64,000 nucleotides of DNA, from the NCBI GenBank assembly GCA_040080835.1, contig JBEBHP010000012.1, positions 1-64,000 of the forward strand. Reading direction: 5' to 3'. The translations under genes were made by a program, and so were the position numbers. This DNA is from SZUA-430 sp040080835. Its GTDB lineage: Bacteria; Pseudomonadota; Alphaproteobacteria; Micropepsales; Micropepsaceae. Shown here one piece after another: positions 52,170 through 59,562 of this stretch. Below the pieces are notes generated by a model. The model saw only the letters and a list, made by a program, of their open reading frames with translations, did no database searches and was not told the DNA's origin. The first letter of the stretch is position 1, and each line of letters begins with the position of its first letter.

Positions 52170-52939
52170 AAAAGCGAAGCGAGGCTGAAGCGTCAGAGAG
52201 CCAAGGGGCAGCTCGCGATCGGTTCGGGTGGATCCAGCGCGTTGTTCGTGATTTTAAATTGCATCCAAATGCCAGGCTCTTGGCCGTGGTGATCGCTGAT
52301 TTCATCAACAGCAAATCCGGCGTCGCGTACCCATCACAAAAGAGACTGGCTGAAATTCTCGGCCTATCGACTCGAACGATCATGAACCTGCTCCCGCAAA
52401 TTGTGGAGCGTGGGCACATCGAGATCACGCCGGGCAATGGCCGAGGTCACGCGAGCGAATACCGATTAAAGGATGAAGCGGACTTCACCCTTTTCTACGC
52501 CAAAGGATGCAACGCAGTTCACCCTTCTCAATCCGAAAGGGTGAAACCTGACGCACTAAAGGGTGAAATCCGACGTCGAGAAAGGGTGAAGCCGGCTTCA
52601 CACCAACCAGTTGAATACAACCAATTGAAAGAACCAGTTGAATATATACACGGCACCTTCGATGAGTTTTGGGAAGTGTATCCAAGACGAGTTTCGAGGG
52701 GTGCTGCACAGAGGGCTTTCCAGAAAGCACTGAAGCGCAGCCAGGCCAAAGTCATCATGGACGGCGCCACGCGATACGCGATCGAGCGCAAGGGTCAAGA
52801 CACAAAGTACACCAAGCATCCGGCGACCTGGCTAAACGGTGACTGCTGGGAGGACGAACCGGACATCCGGCGTCAGAAGCGGACAGGCGCGAGCGGGCTC
52901 GCTGATGACTTGATCGAAGAGATGGGTGAAGAGCGATGA
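52166..52939 (+). CDS. Replication initiator with N-terminal winged HTH (lambda O-like layout)
   Basis: A 257-aa protein. The N-terminal domain (25-100) is a HTH_36-like winged helix (FKLHPNARLLAVVIADFINSKSGVAYPSQKRLAEILGLSTRTIMNLLPQIVERGHIEITPG). A variable linker (105-165) is encoded by the iteron DNA. The C-terminal region FDEFWEVYPRR...KHPATWLNGDCWED is common in phage replication proteins. The DNA-binding/linker/C-domain order with an origin inside the gene mirrors lambda O. ATGA overlaps with alpA and with the next gene point to coupled translation. Confidence 0.8.
   Translation: MKKRSEAEASESQGAARDRFGWIQRVVRDFKLHPNARLLAVVIADFINSKSGVAYPSQKRLAEILGLSTRTIMNLLPQIVERGHIEITPGNGRGHASEYRLKDEADFTLFYAKGCNAVHPSQSERVKPDALKGEIRRRERVKPASHQPVEYNQLKEPVEYIHGTFDEFWEVYPRRVSRGAAQRAFQKALKRSQAKVIMDGATRYAIERKGQDTKYTKHPATWLNGDCWEDEPDIRRQKRTGASGLADDLIEEMGEER
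52484..52644. other. Putative replication origin: iterons plus AT-rich repeats inside rep
   Basis: Five copies of the 9-mer AAGGGTGAA/TTCACCCTT occur in 107 bp. Two are inverted (52484-52492, 52518-52526) and three direct (52537-52545, 52559-52567, 52582-52590); the direct ones are spaced 22 and 23 bp. Right after come two 13-bp AACCAGTTGAATA repeats (52605-52617, 52632-52644), a degenerate one between (52619-52628), and ATATATA. Iterons followed by an AT-rich unwinding stretch in the linker of the initiator gene is the lambda ori plan. Confidence 0.65.
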
Positions 52940-53667
52940 GCAAGACAGAAATCGACATTAGCCCTCGATCGGGGCCGGCGATTCTCGCAACCCATGATTT
53001 GTGCCTGGTCGTCGACAAGAAACTTTCAGAGTTTCTCGAAGCCTATGCAGAGTTTGGACGTTTTGCGCACAACGAACTCGCGCCGGGGTGGTCCAGTGTG
53101 CGCGGCAAAATTGAAAAGTTCCGGGCAATGGTTCCAGACCTCAGGAGGCAGATCCAAACAGTCAGCGTCCGCGCTTCAAGCATTGAGATTGGTAAGGCGA
53201 TCGTGCTCCTGGCCGCGGCATACCCAAGCCTATCCGGTAAGAACCTTGATGCGTGGGCTCGCCTCATGCGAATGGACATCGCAGCTTTGCGGCCGACGCT
53301 TCACAGACTTGAAACCGCGATGCGGCGAGTTCGCCATCACTGCAAGTTTCCTCCGTCAATCGCCGAGGTGATTGAGCAATTCTCGACCGTGGCAACCATC
53401 GAGCTGAACTTGCGTAAGATCGATGGCCTCGAAGATGAGCTGATCGAGTTTGACAAGCGTCAATCGCGGCGATCTCAAGAGAAGAGGCGACAGCTACAAC
53501 ACGATTGGGCGATAGACTTTGTTCCCGATGACTTCGTGCAGGAGGTGGAGAAATGTCGCCGCCAGATAACTAACGGCGAGTCTCTGTACGGGATGACGCC
53601 AGCGGCGATCGCCAAGGCATGCGAGCTCGAGGGTGTCGCAACTGATGAAGTCAACATGTCCGAGTGA
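52936..53667 (+). CDS. Putative helicase-loader-like replication protein
   Basis: A 243-aa helical protein. The segment VLLAAAYPSLSGKNLDAWARLM...LRPTLHRLETAMRRVRHHCKFPPSIAEVIE recalls phage replication proteins that load a helicase (short repeats of W-x-L, ending in a FxPSxAEI-type turn). It overlaps rep by 4 bp, the position of lambda P. No Walker motif, so not an ATPase loader of the DnaC type. The assignment rests on context plus weak resemblance. Confidence 0.55.
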   Translation: MSKTEIDISPRSGPAILATHDLCLVVDKKLSEFLEAYAEFGRFAHNELAPGWSSVRGKIEKFRAMVPDLRRQIQTVSVRASSIEIGKAIVLLAAAYPSLSGKNLDAWARLMRMDIAALRPTLHRLETAMRRVRHHCKFPPSIAEVIEQFSTVATIELNLRKIDGLEDELIEFDKRQSRRSQEKRRQLQHDWAIDFVPDDFVQEVEKCRRQITNGESLYGMTPAAIAKACELEGVATDEVNMSE

Positions 53668-53670
53668 AAT

Positions 53671-54108
53671 TCACGGCCCCCCGCTGGTTAGATCCGCCGT
53701 CTCCACCTTGCGCCGGACATCGGCCACCGTCTTCTCGAATTCAAACGCCGGCTTCGCCGCGAGCTGCTGCGAGCGCGATGAAAGCTTCTTGTCTATGCCT
53801 GCGTCTGAAAGTGTTGGGCGGGTGTCACGCGGTTCTATTAGGGTACCGCGTGACCCACTCTTCTTACCTCCACCACTTGCACCCTGATTAAGCCCAACCG
53901 TTTTCTTCTGATCCGTGAGCATCTCGCCCAACCGCCGCTCAGCGCGAATGCGGATCTCGGCGGCGTCCGCTTCGAGGTTCCGGTTCTTCGCCTGCCGCGC
54001 GTAGGCAACAGGCAGGGGGGCTTCGATCTCTGGGACATTCCCATTGGAAAAACCGCGTTGGGTTGCATTCGCGAATAACTTGTCCCGCTTTGATTTCAAA
54101 TCAAACAA
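53671..54108 (-). CDS. Phage/plasmid-type conserved protein (YARQAKN...AAEIRIRAERRLGEML)
   Basis: A 145-aa protein with the motif PLPVAYARQAKNRNLEADAAEIRIRAERRLGEML followed by GLNQGASGGGKK and RPTLSDAGIDKKLSSRSQQLAA. This module is common in prophages and often lies N-terminal to ParB-like or methyltransferase parts, which are absent here. Its function is unknown to me. Convergent with the replication operon (3-bp gap), with its own promoter side facing attR. Confidence 0.65.
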   Translation of the reverse strand: MFDLKSKRDKLFANATQRGFSNGNVPEIEAPLPVAYARQAKNRNLEADAAEIRIRAERRLGEMLTDQKKTVGLNQGASGGGKKSGSRGTLIEPRDTRPTLSDAGIDKKLSSRSQQLAAKPAFEFEKTVADVRRKVETADLTSGGP

Positions 54109-54526
54109 ATCAAACGGCTCGACCGAGGGGCCCTTTTTATAGGCGCCGTTTTGATTGTCCGATCGCTAGCAAAGTGAATGACGGAGCCGAATTAGTTGGT
54201 GTTCAGGAGGTTTTAGCCAAAATTTCTCAAACCCGAAAAAAACCTCCACGTGGAACCCAACCCGGCTTTTCCGCCAAAAATGTGGGAGAGATTCGATAGC
54301 CCCCAGCCTGGTGCGATCGTTCAACCAACAGCGCTGCACCGCCGATCGAGGCAAACGCTCACCTGCCGACAAAAGCAAACAACCGGCTAACGTCGAGCAA
54401 GCCTGTGCAAATAAATATTGGCGATGCGATGTTTCATTTTTGCTGGTTGGCACCCAAGCCGGAACCCAAGCGTCATTGAACGCTCAAAGCGGGAACGCGC
54501 ATCTATTTGATTTGTTTGATGAAAGT
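54109..54526. other. Non-coding right end of the element
   Basis: 418 bp between the last element gene and attR. I see no convincing gene. It contains GGAACCCAA at 54252-54260 and 54461-54469 plus a variant GGCACCCAA at 54450-54458; the same word is at the left end (44359-44367). These could be arm-type sites for the integrase. A T-rich/A-rich stretch lies at 54235-54250. Confidence 0.5.
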
Positions 54527-54575
54527 AATGGTGCACCCGGAACGATTCGAACGTCCGACCCCCAGATTCGTAGTC
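54527..54575. repeat. attR: 49-bp direct repeat within tRNA-Arg
   Basis: Identical to 44179-44227. It covers the 3' half of the tRNA gene, including CCA, from position 54575 down; the unit keeps the tRNA intact after integration. Confidence 0.93.
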
Positions 54576-54605
54576 TGGTGCTCTATCCAGCTGAGCTACG
54601 GGTGC
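54529..54605 (-). tRNA. tRNA-Arg (anticodon ACG)
   Basis: 77 nt including encoded CCA. Acceptor stem GCACCCG/CGGGTGC, D arm GCTCAGCTGGATAGAGC, anticodon arm CCAGA-CTACGAA-TCTGG with anticodon ACG, T arm with GTTCGAATC. ACG (read as ICG) decodes CGU/CGC/CGA, so it is likely essential, which explains why the integrase regenerates it. Confidence 0.96.
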
Positions 54606-54853
54606 ATTTTGCAGTCAGCGCGTGCGTTGCCGCACATGCTGGCGAAAAGAGGCGCGGAACTTAGTGCGAGGCCGGTCCTCGCGCAAGGGCAGAAACGCCA
54701 GTTTTTCGGTCCGTTTCGCCGCGCCAATGGGCACTTACCCGCATTGCAACCGGCGCAAAGGGGCTTATTCTCGCCTTTATCTTCACCGAATCCTGTGGGA
54801 TTCAGAAATTGCCGCGCTTTTCAAAGCTGGCCGTTTTTTTGGGGTAAGAACAA

Positions 54854-55861
54854 ATGTCTCGCCTGGTTCCTGCGCGAATCTTCGCTGCTCTTTTGACTTG
54901 TGCGCCGCTCGCAGCGTGTTCAAGCATGAGCGAAAACCTGTTTCCCGACAAGCCTGCCGCGCCGTCGGCGCCGATGAACAGCATGCCACAGTCGGGCACC
55001 TCGGTCTTTACGCCCGTTGGCGTCGCCACCGGCGTCAATAGCGGGACTCCTCAAGGCAACCAGATCGCCAGCCTGCGCAGCCGCCTCGTGGCGCTGCAGG
55101 GCGAGGTATCGGCGCGCAATGCGACCCTGTCGGAGATAAGGCAGCGTGCAGCTGGCGAGGGTGCCCTCTATCGCATCGCGCGCAGTGACATGGCTTCGAG
55201 CAATCCGCCAAACCTGCAATTCTATCAGAAGGCACAATCGTCGCTTGACCGGCTTGCCGCAGCGACGACTGCTCTGGACGGCGAGATGCGCATTATTGCG
55301 CGCGGCTCGGCTGAGTCGAACAAGCTGATGTCCGAGGCCGTCGCGGTGCGCGATGGCAACGAAGAAGACCAACGGCAACTGAACACGCTGCGCGGTGAAA
55401 TCGGGCAGACGGCAAACCAGCTTGATCGCATGGTCAACGAGATCTCTTCGGAGTATGCGGCGCAATCAGCGTTCCTTGCGAAGGAGCGAGCGGCGCTTGC
55501 CGCGGCGGGCGTGCCGGCGGCGGTACCCGGCACGGCACCGAGCTCTACGGCTGCTTCAACGCTGCCACCGCCAACCATGTCGGCGCCTGCTTTCGTTACG
55601 ATCAAATTCGACCGCGCCAACGTTGCCTATCGCGAGGCGCTTGCGACCGCTGTGTCGACCGCGCGCAAACGCAGACCTGACGCGCTGTTTGACGTGGTTG
55701 GCGTATCAGCTGGCAAATCGGTCGTTGCTGAAGCGACAGCCAATGCGACAAGCGTCGTGAACACACTGACAAGCCTGGGCGTCGACCCTGCGAAGATCAG
55801 AGTGTTCAACTCGTCGAGCACGGCGCTCACTGCAAACGAAGTCCGGATCTACGCGCGCTGA
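54854..55861 (+). CDS. OmpA-like lipoprotein with coiled coil
   Basis: A 335-aa protein. Signal peptide with lipobox (CAPLAACSSMSENLF), a coiled-coil middle (about 70-205, LRSRLVALQGEVSARNATLSEI...), a Pro/Ala/Ser linker (215-245) and an OmpA-like C-terminal fold (VTIKFDRANVAYREALATAVSTARKRRPDALFDVVGVS). The family's peptidoglycan-binding Asp/Arg pair is not clearly conserved, so wall binding is uncertain. Ends 13 bp inside the convergent P1 peptidase gene. Confidence 0.72.
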   Translation: MSRLVPARIFAALLTCAPLAACSSMSENLFPDKPAAPSAPMNSMPQSGTSVFTPVGVATGVNSGTPQGNQIASLRSRLVALQGEVSARNATLSEIRQRAAGEGALYRIARSDMASSNPPNLQFYQKAQSSLDRLAAATTALDGEMRIIARGSAESNKLMSEAVAVRDGNEEDQRQLNTLRGEIGQTANQLDRMVNEISSEYAAQSAFLAKERAALAAAGVPAAVPGTAPSSTAASTLPPPTMSAPAFVTIKFDRANVAYREALATAVSTARKRRPDALFDVVGVSAGKSVVAEATANATSVVNTLTSLGVDPAKIRVFNSSSTALTANEVRIYAR

Positions 55862-56880
55862 GAGAAGCCCGAGGCGTGGACGGTGCGATAGGCTTCCCAC
55901 GGGCCCATTGCCTCTGCTTCGAACACGGCCCTGCCGATCGCGCGCGTCAGACAATCGGCTGCGAGGCTGCCGAGCATGGTCAGCTGATAGGGTAGCGGTT
56001 CTCGCAAGGTTCGCTCGCCCGTTGCCATCACAAATACAACATCGCCATCGACCGGCGTGTGGATAGGGCGCAGTGCACGCGCCATGCCATCCTGTGCCAT
56101 GATCGCAATGCGCTTGGCTTGAGCGGGGCTCAGAACGGCGTTCACAGCGATGACAGCGATGGTCGTATTCTGCGCAGGCTGGGGCGGACGCTTGATATCG
56201 GGAGGCAGACCGAGATCCTGCAGGGGGCCCTTTGGAGGCACCTGAAGCCCCAGTTCGCCCTTCTGCTCGAAGGGCCAGGCCCACAATGTCGAGGTGCCGG
56301 GGATCACCGGTGAACCGAACGAGTTCACTGCAACGATGGCGCCGACTTCGAAACCTTCCCCGGTCGTGACTGAGGCGGAGCCAAGTCCGCCCTTGTAGGC
56401 GCCGGCACGGCCGCCGAAGCCTGCACCAATGTTGCCCAATTTGAAGTCAGACGATGCGGCTTCGCAGGCCTGGATGGCGAGTTTGCGATAGGGCGGTTCA
56501 AGACCCCAGTTCTTGTTGCCGCCGTTGGTGAGGTCGAACAGAATTGCAGCCGGCACGATAGGAGCGACCATTGGCGCACCCTGCAGCTTGAAGCCCCTGT
56601 CTGAGTGCGCAAGCCAGTTGGTTACGGCGCCCGCGGCATCAAGTCCAAAGACCGAACCGCCGGACAGCACGACAGCATCCACACCGACGTTAAGGCCTTC
56701 GGGCTGCAGCGCTTCGGTTTCCCGTGTTCCAGGCGCGCCGCCCCGAACATCCACAGCGCCAACGGCACGGCCTTCGGCTAGTATGACGGTGACACCGGTG
56801 AGCGCAGCATTGTCTTCGCCGTTTCCGACTTTTATGCCACGTACATCCGTGATGAGATTGCGAGGTCCAGGAGTGATCAT
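55849..56880 (-). CDS. P1 family (DmpA/NylC-like) self-processing peptidase
   Basis: A 343-aa N-terminal nucleophile hydrolase. NLITDVRGIKVGN start, SGGSVFGLDAAGAV, GAGFGGRAGAYKGGLGSAS and the cleavage site QNTTIAVIAVNA. Thr239 or the Asn238/Thr239 bond is the predicted autocleavage point, as in nylon hydrolase NylC-like members. It would make two chains. Its ATG overlaps that of the divergent gamma-glutamyltransferase gene. Substrate unknown (beta-amino or amide peptides in relatives). Confidence 0.9.
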   Translation of the reverse strand: MITPGPRNLITDVRGIKVGNGEDNAALTGVTVILAEGRAVGAVDVRGGAPGTRETEALQPEGLNVGVDAVVLSGGSVFGLDAAGAVTNWLAHSDRGFKLQGAPMVAPIVPAAILFDLTNGGNKNWGLEPPYRKLAIQACEAASSDFKLGNIGAGFGGRAGAYKGGLGSASVTTGEGFEVGAIVAVNSFGSPVIPGTSTLWAWPFEQKGELGLQVPPKGPLQDLGLPPDIKRPPQPAQNTTIAVIAVNAVLSPAQAKRIAIMAQDGMARALRPIHTPVDGDVVFVMATGERTLREPLPYQLTMLGSLAADCLTRAIGRAVFEAEAMGPWEAYRTVHASGFSQRA

Positions 56881-58612
56881 GATGCCGACGCTAACCTTTC
56901 ATGCAACGCTGCGCAAATCGCTGACTGTGCTGGCATTGTTGCTCACCGGGTTGTTCTCGTGTGCCGCGTGGGCCGGAACCCCGGTCAGGTCCGAGCGACT
57001 GATCGTCGCCTCGCATCCGCTGGCAACGGATGCCGGCCTTGAGATGCTGAAGCGCGGCGGCAACGCTGTTGATGCCGCGATCGCCGCGCAGATGGTCATG
57101 ACGTTGGTCGAGCCCCAGTCCTCGGGCATTGGTGGCGGCCTGTTCCTTGTCTACTGGGATGCCAAAACGAAGAAGATCGAGACCTATGATGGTCGCGAGA
57201 AGGCTCCGGCTTCCGTTACTCCCAATCTTTTCATTGGCGCCGATGGCAAGCCATTGAACTTTGTCGATGCGGTTGTTGGTGGACGCTCGGTGGGTGTGCC
57301 CGGCGTTATCGCCACGCTGTGGCTTGCCCACAAGGAGCACGGCCGGCTGCCGTGGGCCGACCTGTTCCAGCCTGCAATCAAACTTGCCGAAGGCGGCTTT
57401 CCGGTGTCGCCGCGTCTGGTGAAGGTGCTTGGCCTGGTGCCTTCGCTCGCGCTCGTGCCGTCCACTGCTACCTATTTCAATCCTGGCGGCAAGCCTCTTG
57501 CGGCTGGCGACGTACTCAAGAATCCGGCGCTTGCCGAAACACTGCGTGCCATTGCGGACAAGGGTCCTGATGGTTTCTACAAGGGCAGAGTCGCCGATCA
57601 GATCGTCGATGCGGTCGTCAATGCGCCACGTGGTGCGGTTCAACTTACGCTGAAGGACCTGACTGCTTACCGGCCGAGGAAGCGCGGCGCGGTCTGCACG
57701 AGCTATCGCAGCTTTCGCATCTGCGGCATGGCACCGCCGAGCTCGGGCGGCGTTACTTCGATCCAGATCCTGAAGATGCTTGAGCGCTTTGACATGGCCT
57801 CGCTTGCACCCAAGTCCGTGCAAGCCGTTCACCTGTTTGCGGAAGCGCAACGGCTGGCCTTTGCCGACCGTGCGGCGTTCCTTGCCGATCCGGACTTTGT
57901 GCCGGCGCCACTGCCGGGCATGGTGGATGCGGGATATCTGTTGCGACGCTCGCGGCTGATCCAGACAGCGACTGCGATTGCGCAGCAGCAGTTGCTGCCG
58001 GGTAGTCCCAAAGGCGCCAACCGGACGCTGCAACGCCTGCGCATTCCTGATCACTCGCGGCCATCCACGGCGCACATGAGTGTCATGGATTCCAGCGGAG
58101 ACGCCGTTGCGATGACGACAACTGTTGAAGGGCCCTTTGGCAGCCACCTTATGGCGGGTGGGTTCGTTCTCAACAACCAGCTCACCGATTTCTCGTTTGA
58201 ACCCAAAGGCGACAACAGGCGCTTTGCAAATGCGCCCGACGCGGGGAAAAGGCCGCTGTCTTCGATGACGCCCACTCTTGTGTTCGACAGGAAGGGCAAG
58301 CTCTACGCTGTGATCGGTTCGCCGGGCGGCTGGCGTATCATTCCGTATGTGAGCAAGGCGATCCTTGGGCTGATCGACTGGAAGCTGGACATGGCGCATG
58401 CGGTCGGACTTCCAAATGTCACGAGCCGTTCTGCCGTGGTCGAGATCGAGAGCGGGCAGGGGCTTGAAGCGATTGCCGACGAACTCAAAGCAATGGGCCA
58501 TGAGGTGAAGTTCATCGAGCAGACGAGCGGCCTGAACGGGTTCCGGATTACCAGCGACGGCATCGATGCGGTGTCGGATCCGCGTCGCGAAGGCAGCGTC
58601 GGGCGCTACTGA
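56879..58612 (+). CDS. ggt: Gamma-glutamyltransferase
   Basis: A 577-aa exported enzyme that transfers or hydrolyses gamma-glutamyl groups, as of glutathione, in the periplasm. Signal peptide residues 1-32 (VLALLLTGLFSCAAWA-GT). The precursor is cut before Thr397 (RPSTAHMSVMD) to make the small subunit with the nucleophile. SSGIGGGLFLVYWD, GRSVGVPGV and PLSSMTPTLVF are typical. ATG 56879 has AGGAG 5 bp upstream; the extra 122 codons of the frame overlap the divergent gene and are not credible. It ends 7 bp inside the convergent glk gene. Confidence 0.93.
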   Translation: MMPTLTFHATLRKSLTVLALLLTGLFSCAAWAGTPVRSERLIVASHPLATDAGLEMLKRGGNAVDAAIAAQMVMTLVEPQSSGIGGGLFLVYWDAKTKKIETYDGREKAPASVTPNLFIGADGKPLNFVDAVVGGRSVGVPGVIATLWLAHKEHGRLPWADLFQPAIKLAEGGFPVSPRLVKVLGLVPSLALVPSTATYFNPGGKPLAAGDVLKNPALAETLRAIADKGPDGFYKGRVADQIVDAVVNAPRGAVQLTLKDLTAYRPRKRGAVCTSYRSFRICGMAPPSSGGVTSIQILKMLERFDMASLAPKSVQAVHLFAEAQRLAFADRAAFLADPDFVPAPLPGMVDAGYLLRRSRLIQTATAIAQQQLLPGSPKGANRTLQRLRIPDHSRPSTAHMSVMDSSGDAVAMTTTVEGPFGSHLMAGGFVLNNQLTDFSFEPKGDNRRFANAPDAGKRPLSSMTPTLVFDRKGKLYAVIGSPGGWRIIPYVSKAILGLIDWKLDMAHAVGLPNVTSRSAVVEIESGQGLEAIADELKAMGHEVKFIEQTSGLNGFRITSDGIDAVSDPRREGSVGRY

Positions 58613-59562
58613 GCGAGCATCGCCGCCAGACCCCGAAAGGCGAGATCGTCAGTGGTGATCAGGTAACAGGGTATCGGGCTCAGGAATTGCCTGCTTCGAC
58701 CTTTGGCTTCGAAGCGGTGGCGGAACAGTTTGGTATCGAAGTGCTGGCCCCACTGCCTCACGATGCCGCCGGCGATGTAGACGCCACCCTGTGCTCCCAA
58801 CGTGAGCGCGAGATTGCCCGCAGCACCGCCCAACATTGCCGTGAAGACGCTGACCGCTTCAACTGCGGCTGGATCTGTTCCTGCATGCGCTGCCCTTGCG
58901 ATGTCCTGGGCGATGGGGCGCACCTTGAGTGTCTTGCCGTCGAGCGAAGCAATCGTGAGGTAGAGCACTTCAAGGCCCGGACCCGACAGCACGCGTTCAA
59001 GAGATACATGACCGTATTCACGCATCAGCTGAAAGATGATTGCGATCTCGCGGTCGTTGTTGGGGCACAGGTCGGCGTGGCCACCTTCGCCGGGTGTTGT
59101 GATCCAGCCACCGTGTCCGTCTGGTACGGTTGACGCCACGCCGAGGCCGGTGCCTGGCCCGAGGGCGACCATCGGCGCGCCGACCAGCGGAGTTGTGCCG
59201 CCAATCTGCTGAAGATCATTTGCCTTCAGCACGGGCAGGGCACGGGCAACGGCAGCAAAGTCATTTACCAGAATGGCCCTGGATGTTCCTGCCGCCACGG
59301 CGACTTGCGCGCGCTCGATCTCCCATTTGCAATTCGTGAGGTTGATGCGGTCCTGCACGAGAGGGCCTGCCGCGCAGACGCCGATGGCATGAATGTTCTT
59401 CAGGCCCGCCACGTCTGCGTAAGACTCATACGCGCTGGCAAAGTCCGGATAGAAATCTGTCATCCAGGCTTCGCGATTTGCAATTGTGCCATCTGCCTTC
59501 AACGTTGCAAAGCGGACATTGGTGCCACCGATGTCGACCAACACTGCATCTCGTATCGTCAT
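58606..59562 (-). CDS. glk: Glucokinase
   Basis: A 318-aa ATP-dependent glucose kinase. VDIGGTNVRFA (phosphate-1), LVNDFAAVARAL, GPGTGLGVA, TPGEGGHADLCPN and GGVYIAGGIV are typical of the Glk (ROK-distinct) family. It feeds the Entner-Doudoroff or glycolytic route. Overlaps the upstream histidine kinase stop by 4 bp (ATGA). Confidence 0.94.
   Translation of the reverse strand: MTIRDAVLVDIGGTNVRFATLKADGTIANREAWMTDFYPDFASAYESYADVAGLKNIHAIGVCAAGPLVQDRINLTNCKWEIERAQVAVAAGTSRAILVNDFAAVARALPVLKANDLQQIGGTTPLVGAPMVALGPGTGLGVASTVPDGHGGWITTPGEGGHADLCPNNDREIAIIFQLMREYGHVSLERVLSGPGLEVLYLTIASLDGKTLKVRPIAQDIARAAHAGTDPAAVEAVSVFTAMLGGAAGNLALTLGAQGGVYIAGGIVRQWGQHFDTKLFRHRFEAKGRSRQFLSPIPCYLITTDDLAFRGLAAMLAQ

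Larger units (their letters stand above)
44179..54575. mobile_element. Integrated phage satellite-like element at tRNA-Arg
   Basis: About 10.4 kb between two 49-bp att repeats, with the integrase gene just inside attL. Gene content: int, two small unknown/S24-like genes, HEPN Abi-like gene, tape measure, HK97-like capsid, prohead protease, two unknown genes, alpA, rep with iterons, helicase-loader-like gene and one phage-type unknown gene. No terminase, portal, head-tail connector, other tail protein, holin or endolysin is seen. It fits a PICI-like satellite or a strongly reduced prophage. Several genes look more AT-rich than the host around them. Confidence 0.85.

Noticed and set aside
56513..56878. 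N-terminal extension of gamma-glutamyltransferase
   Set aside because: It overlaps the whole start of the P1 peptidase gene on the other strand and would bury the signal peptide.
56891..58501. 536-aa open frame on the minus strand
   Set aside because: Arg/His-rich shadow of the gamma-glutamyltransferase gene, without any family motif; the plus-strand gene has all catalytic features.
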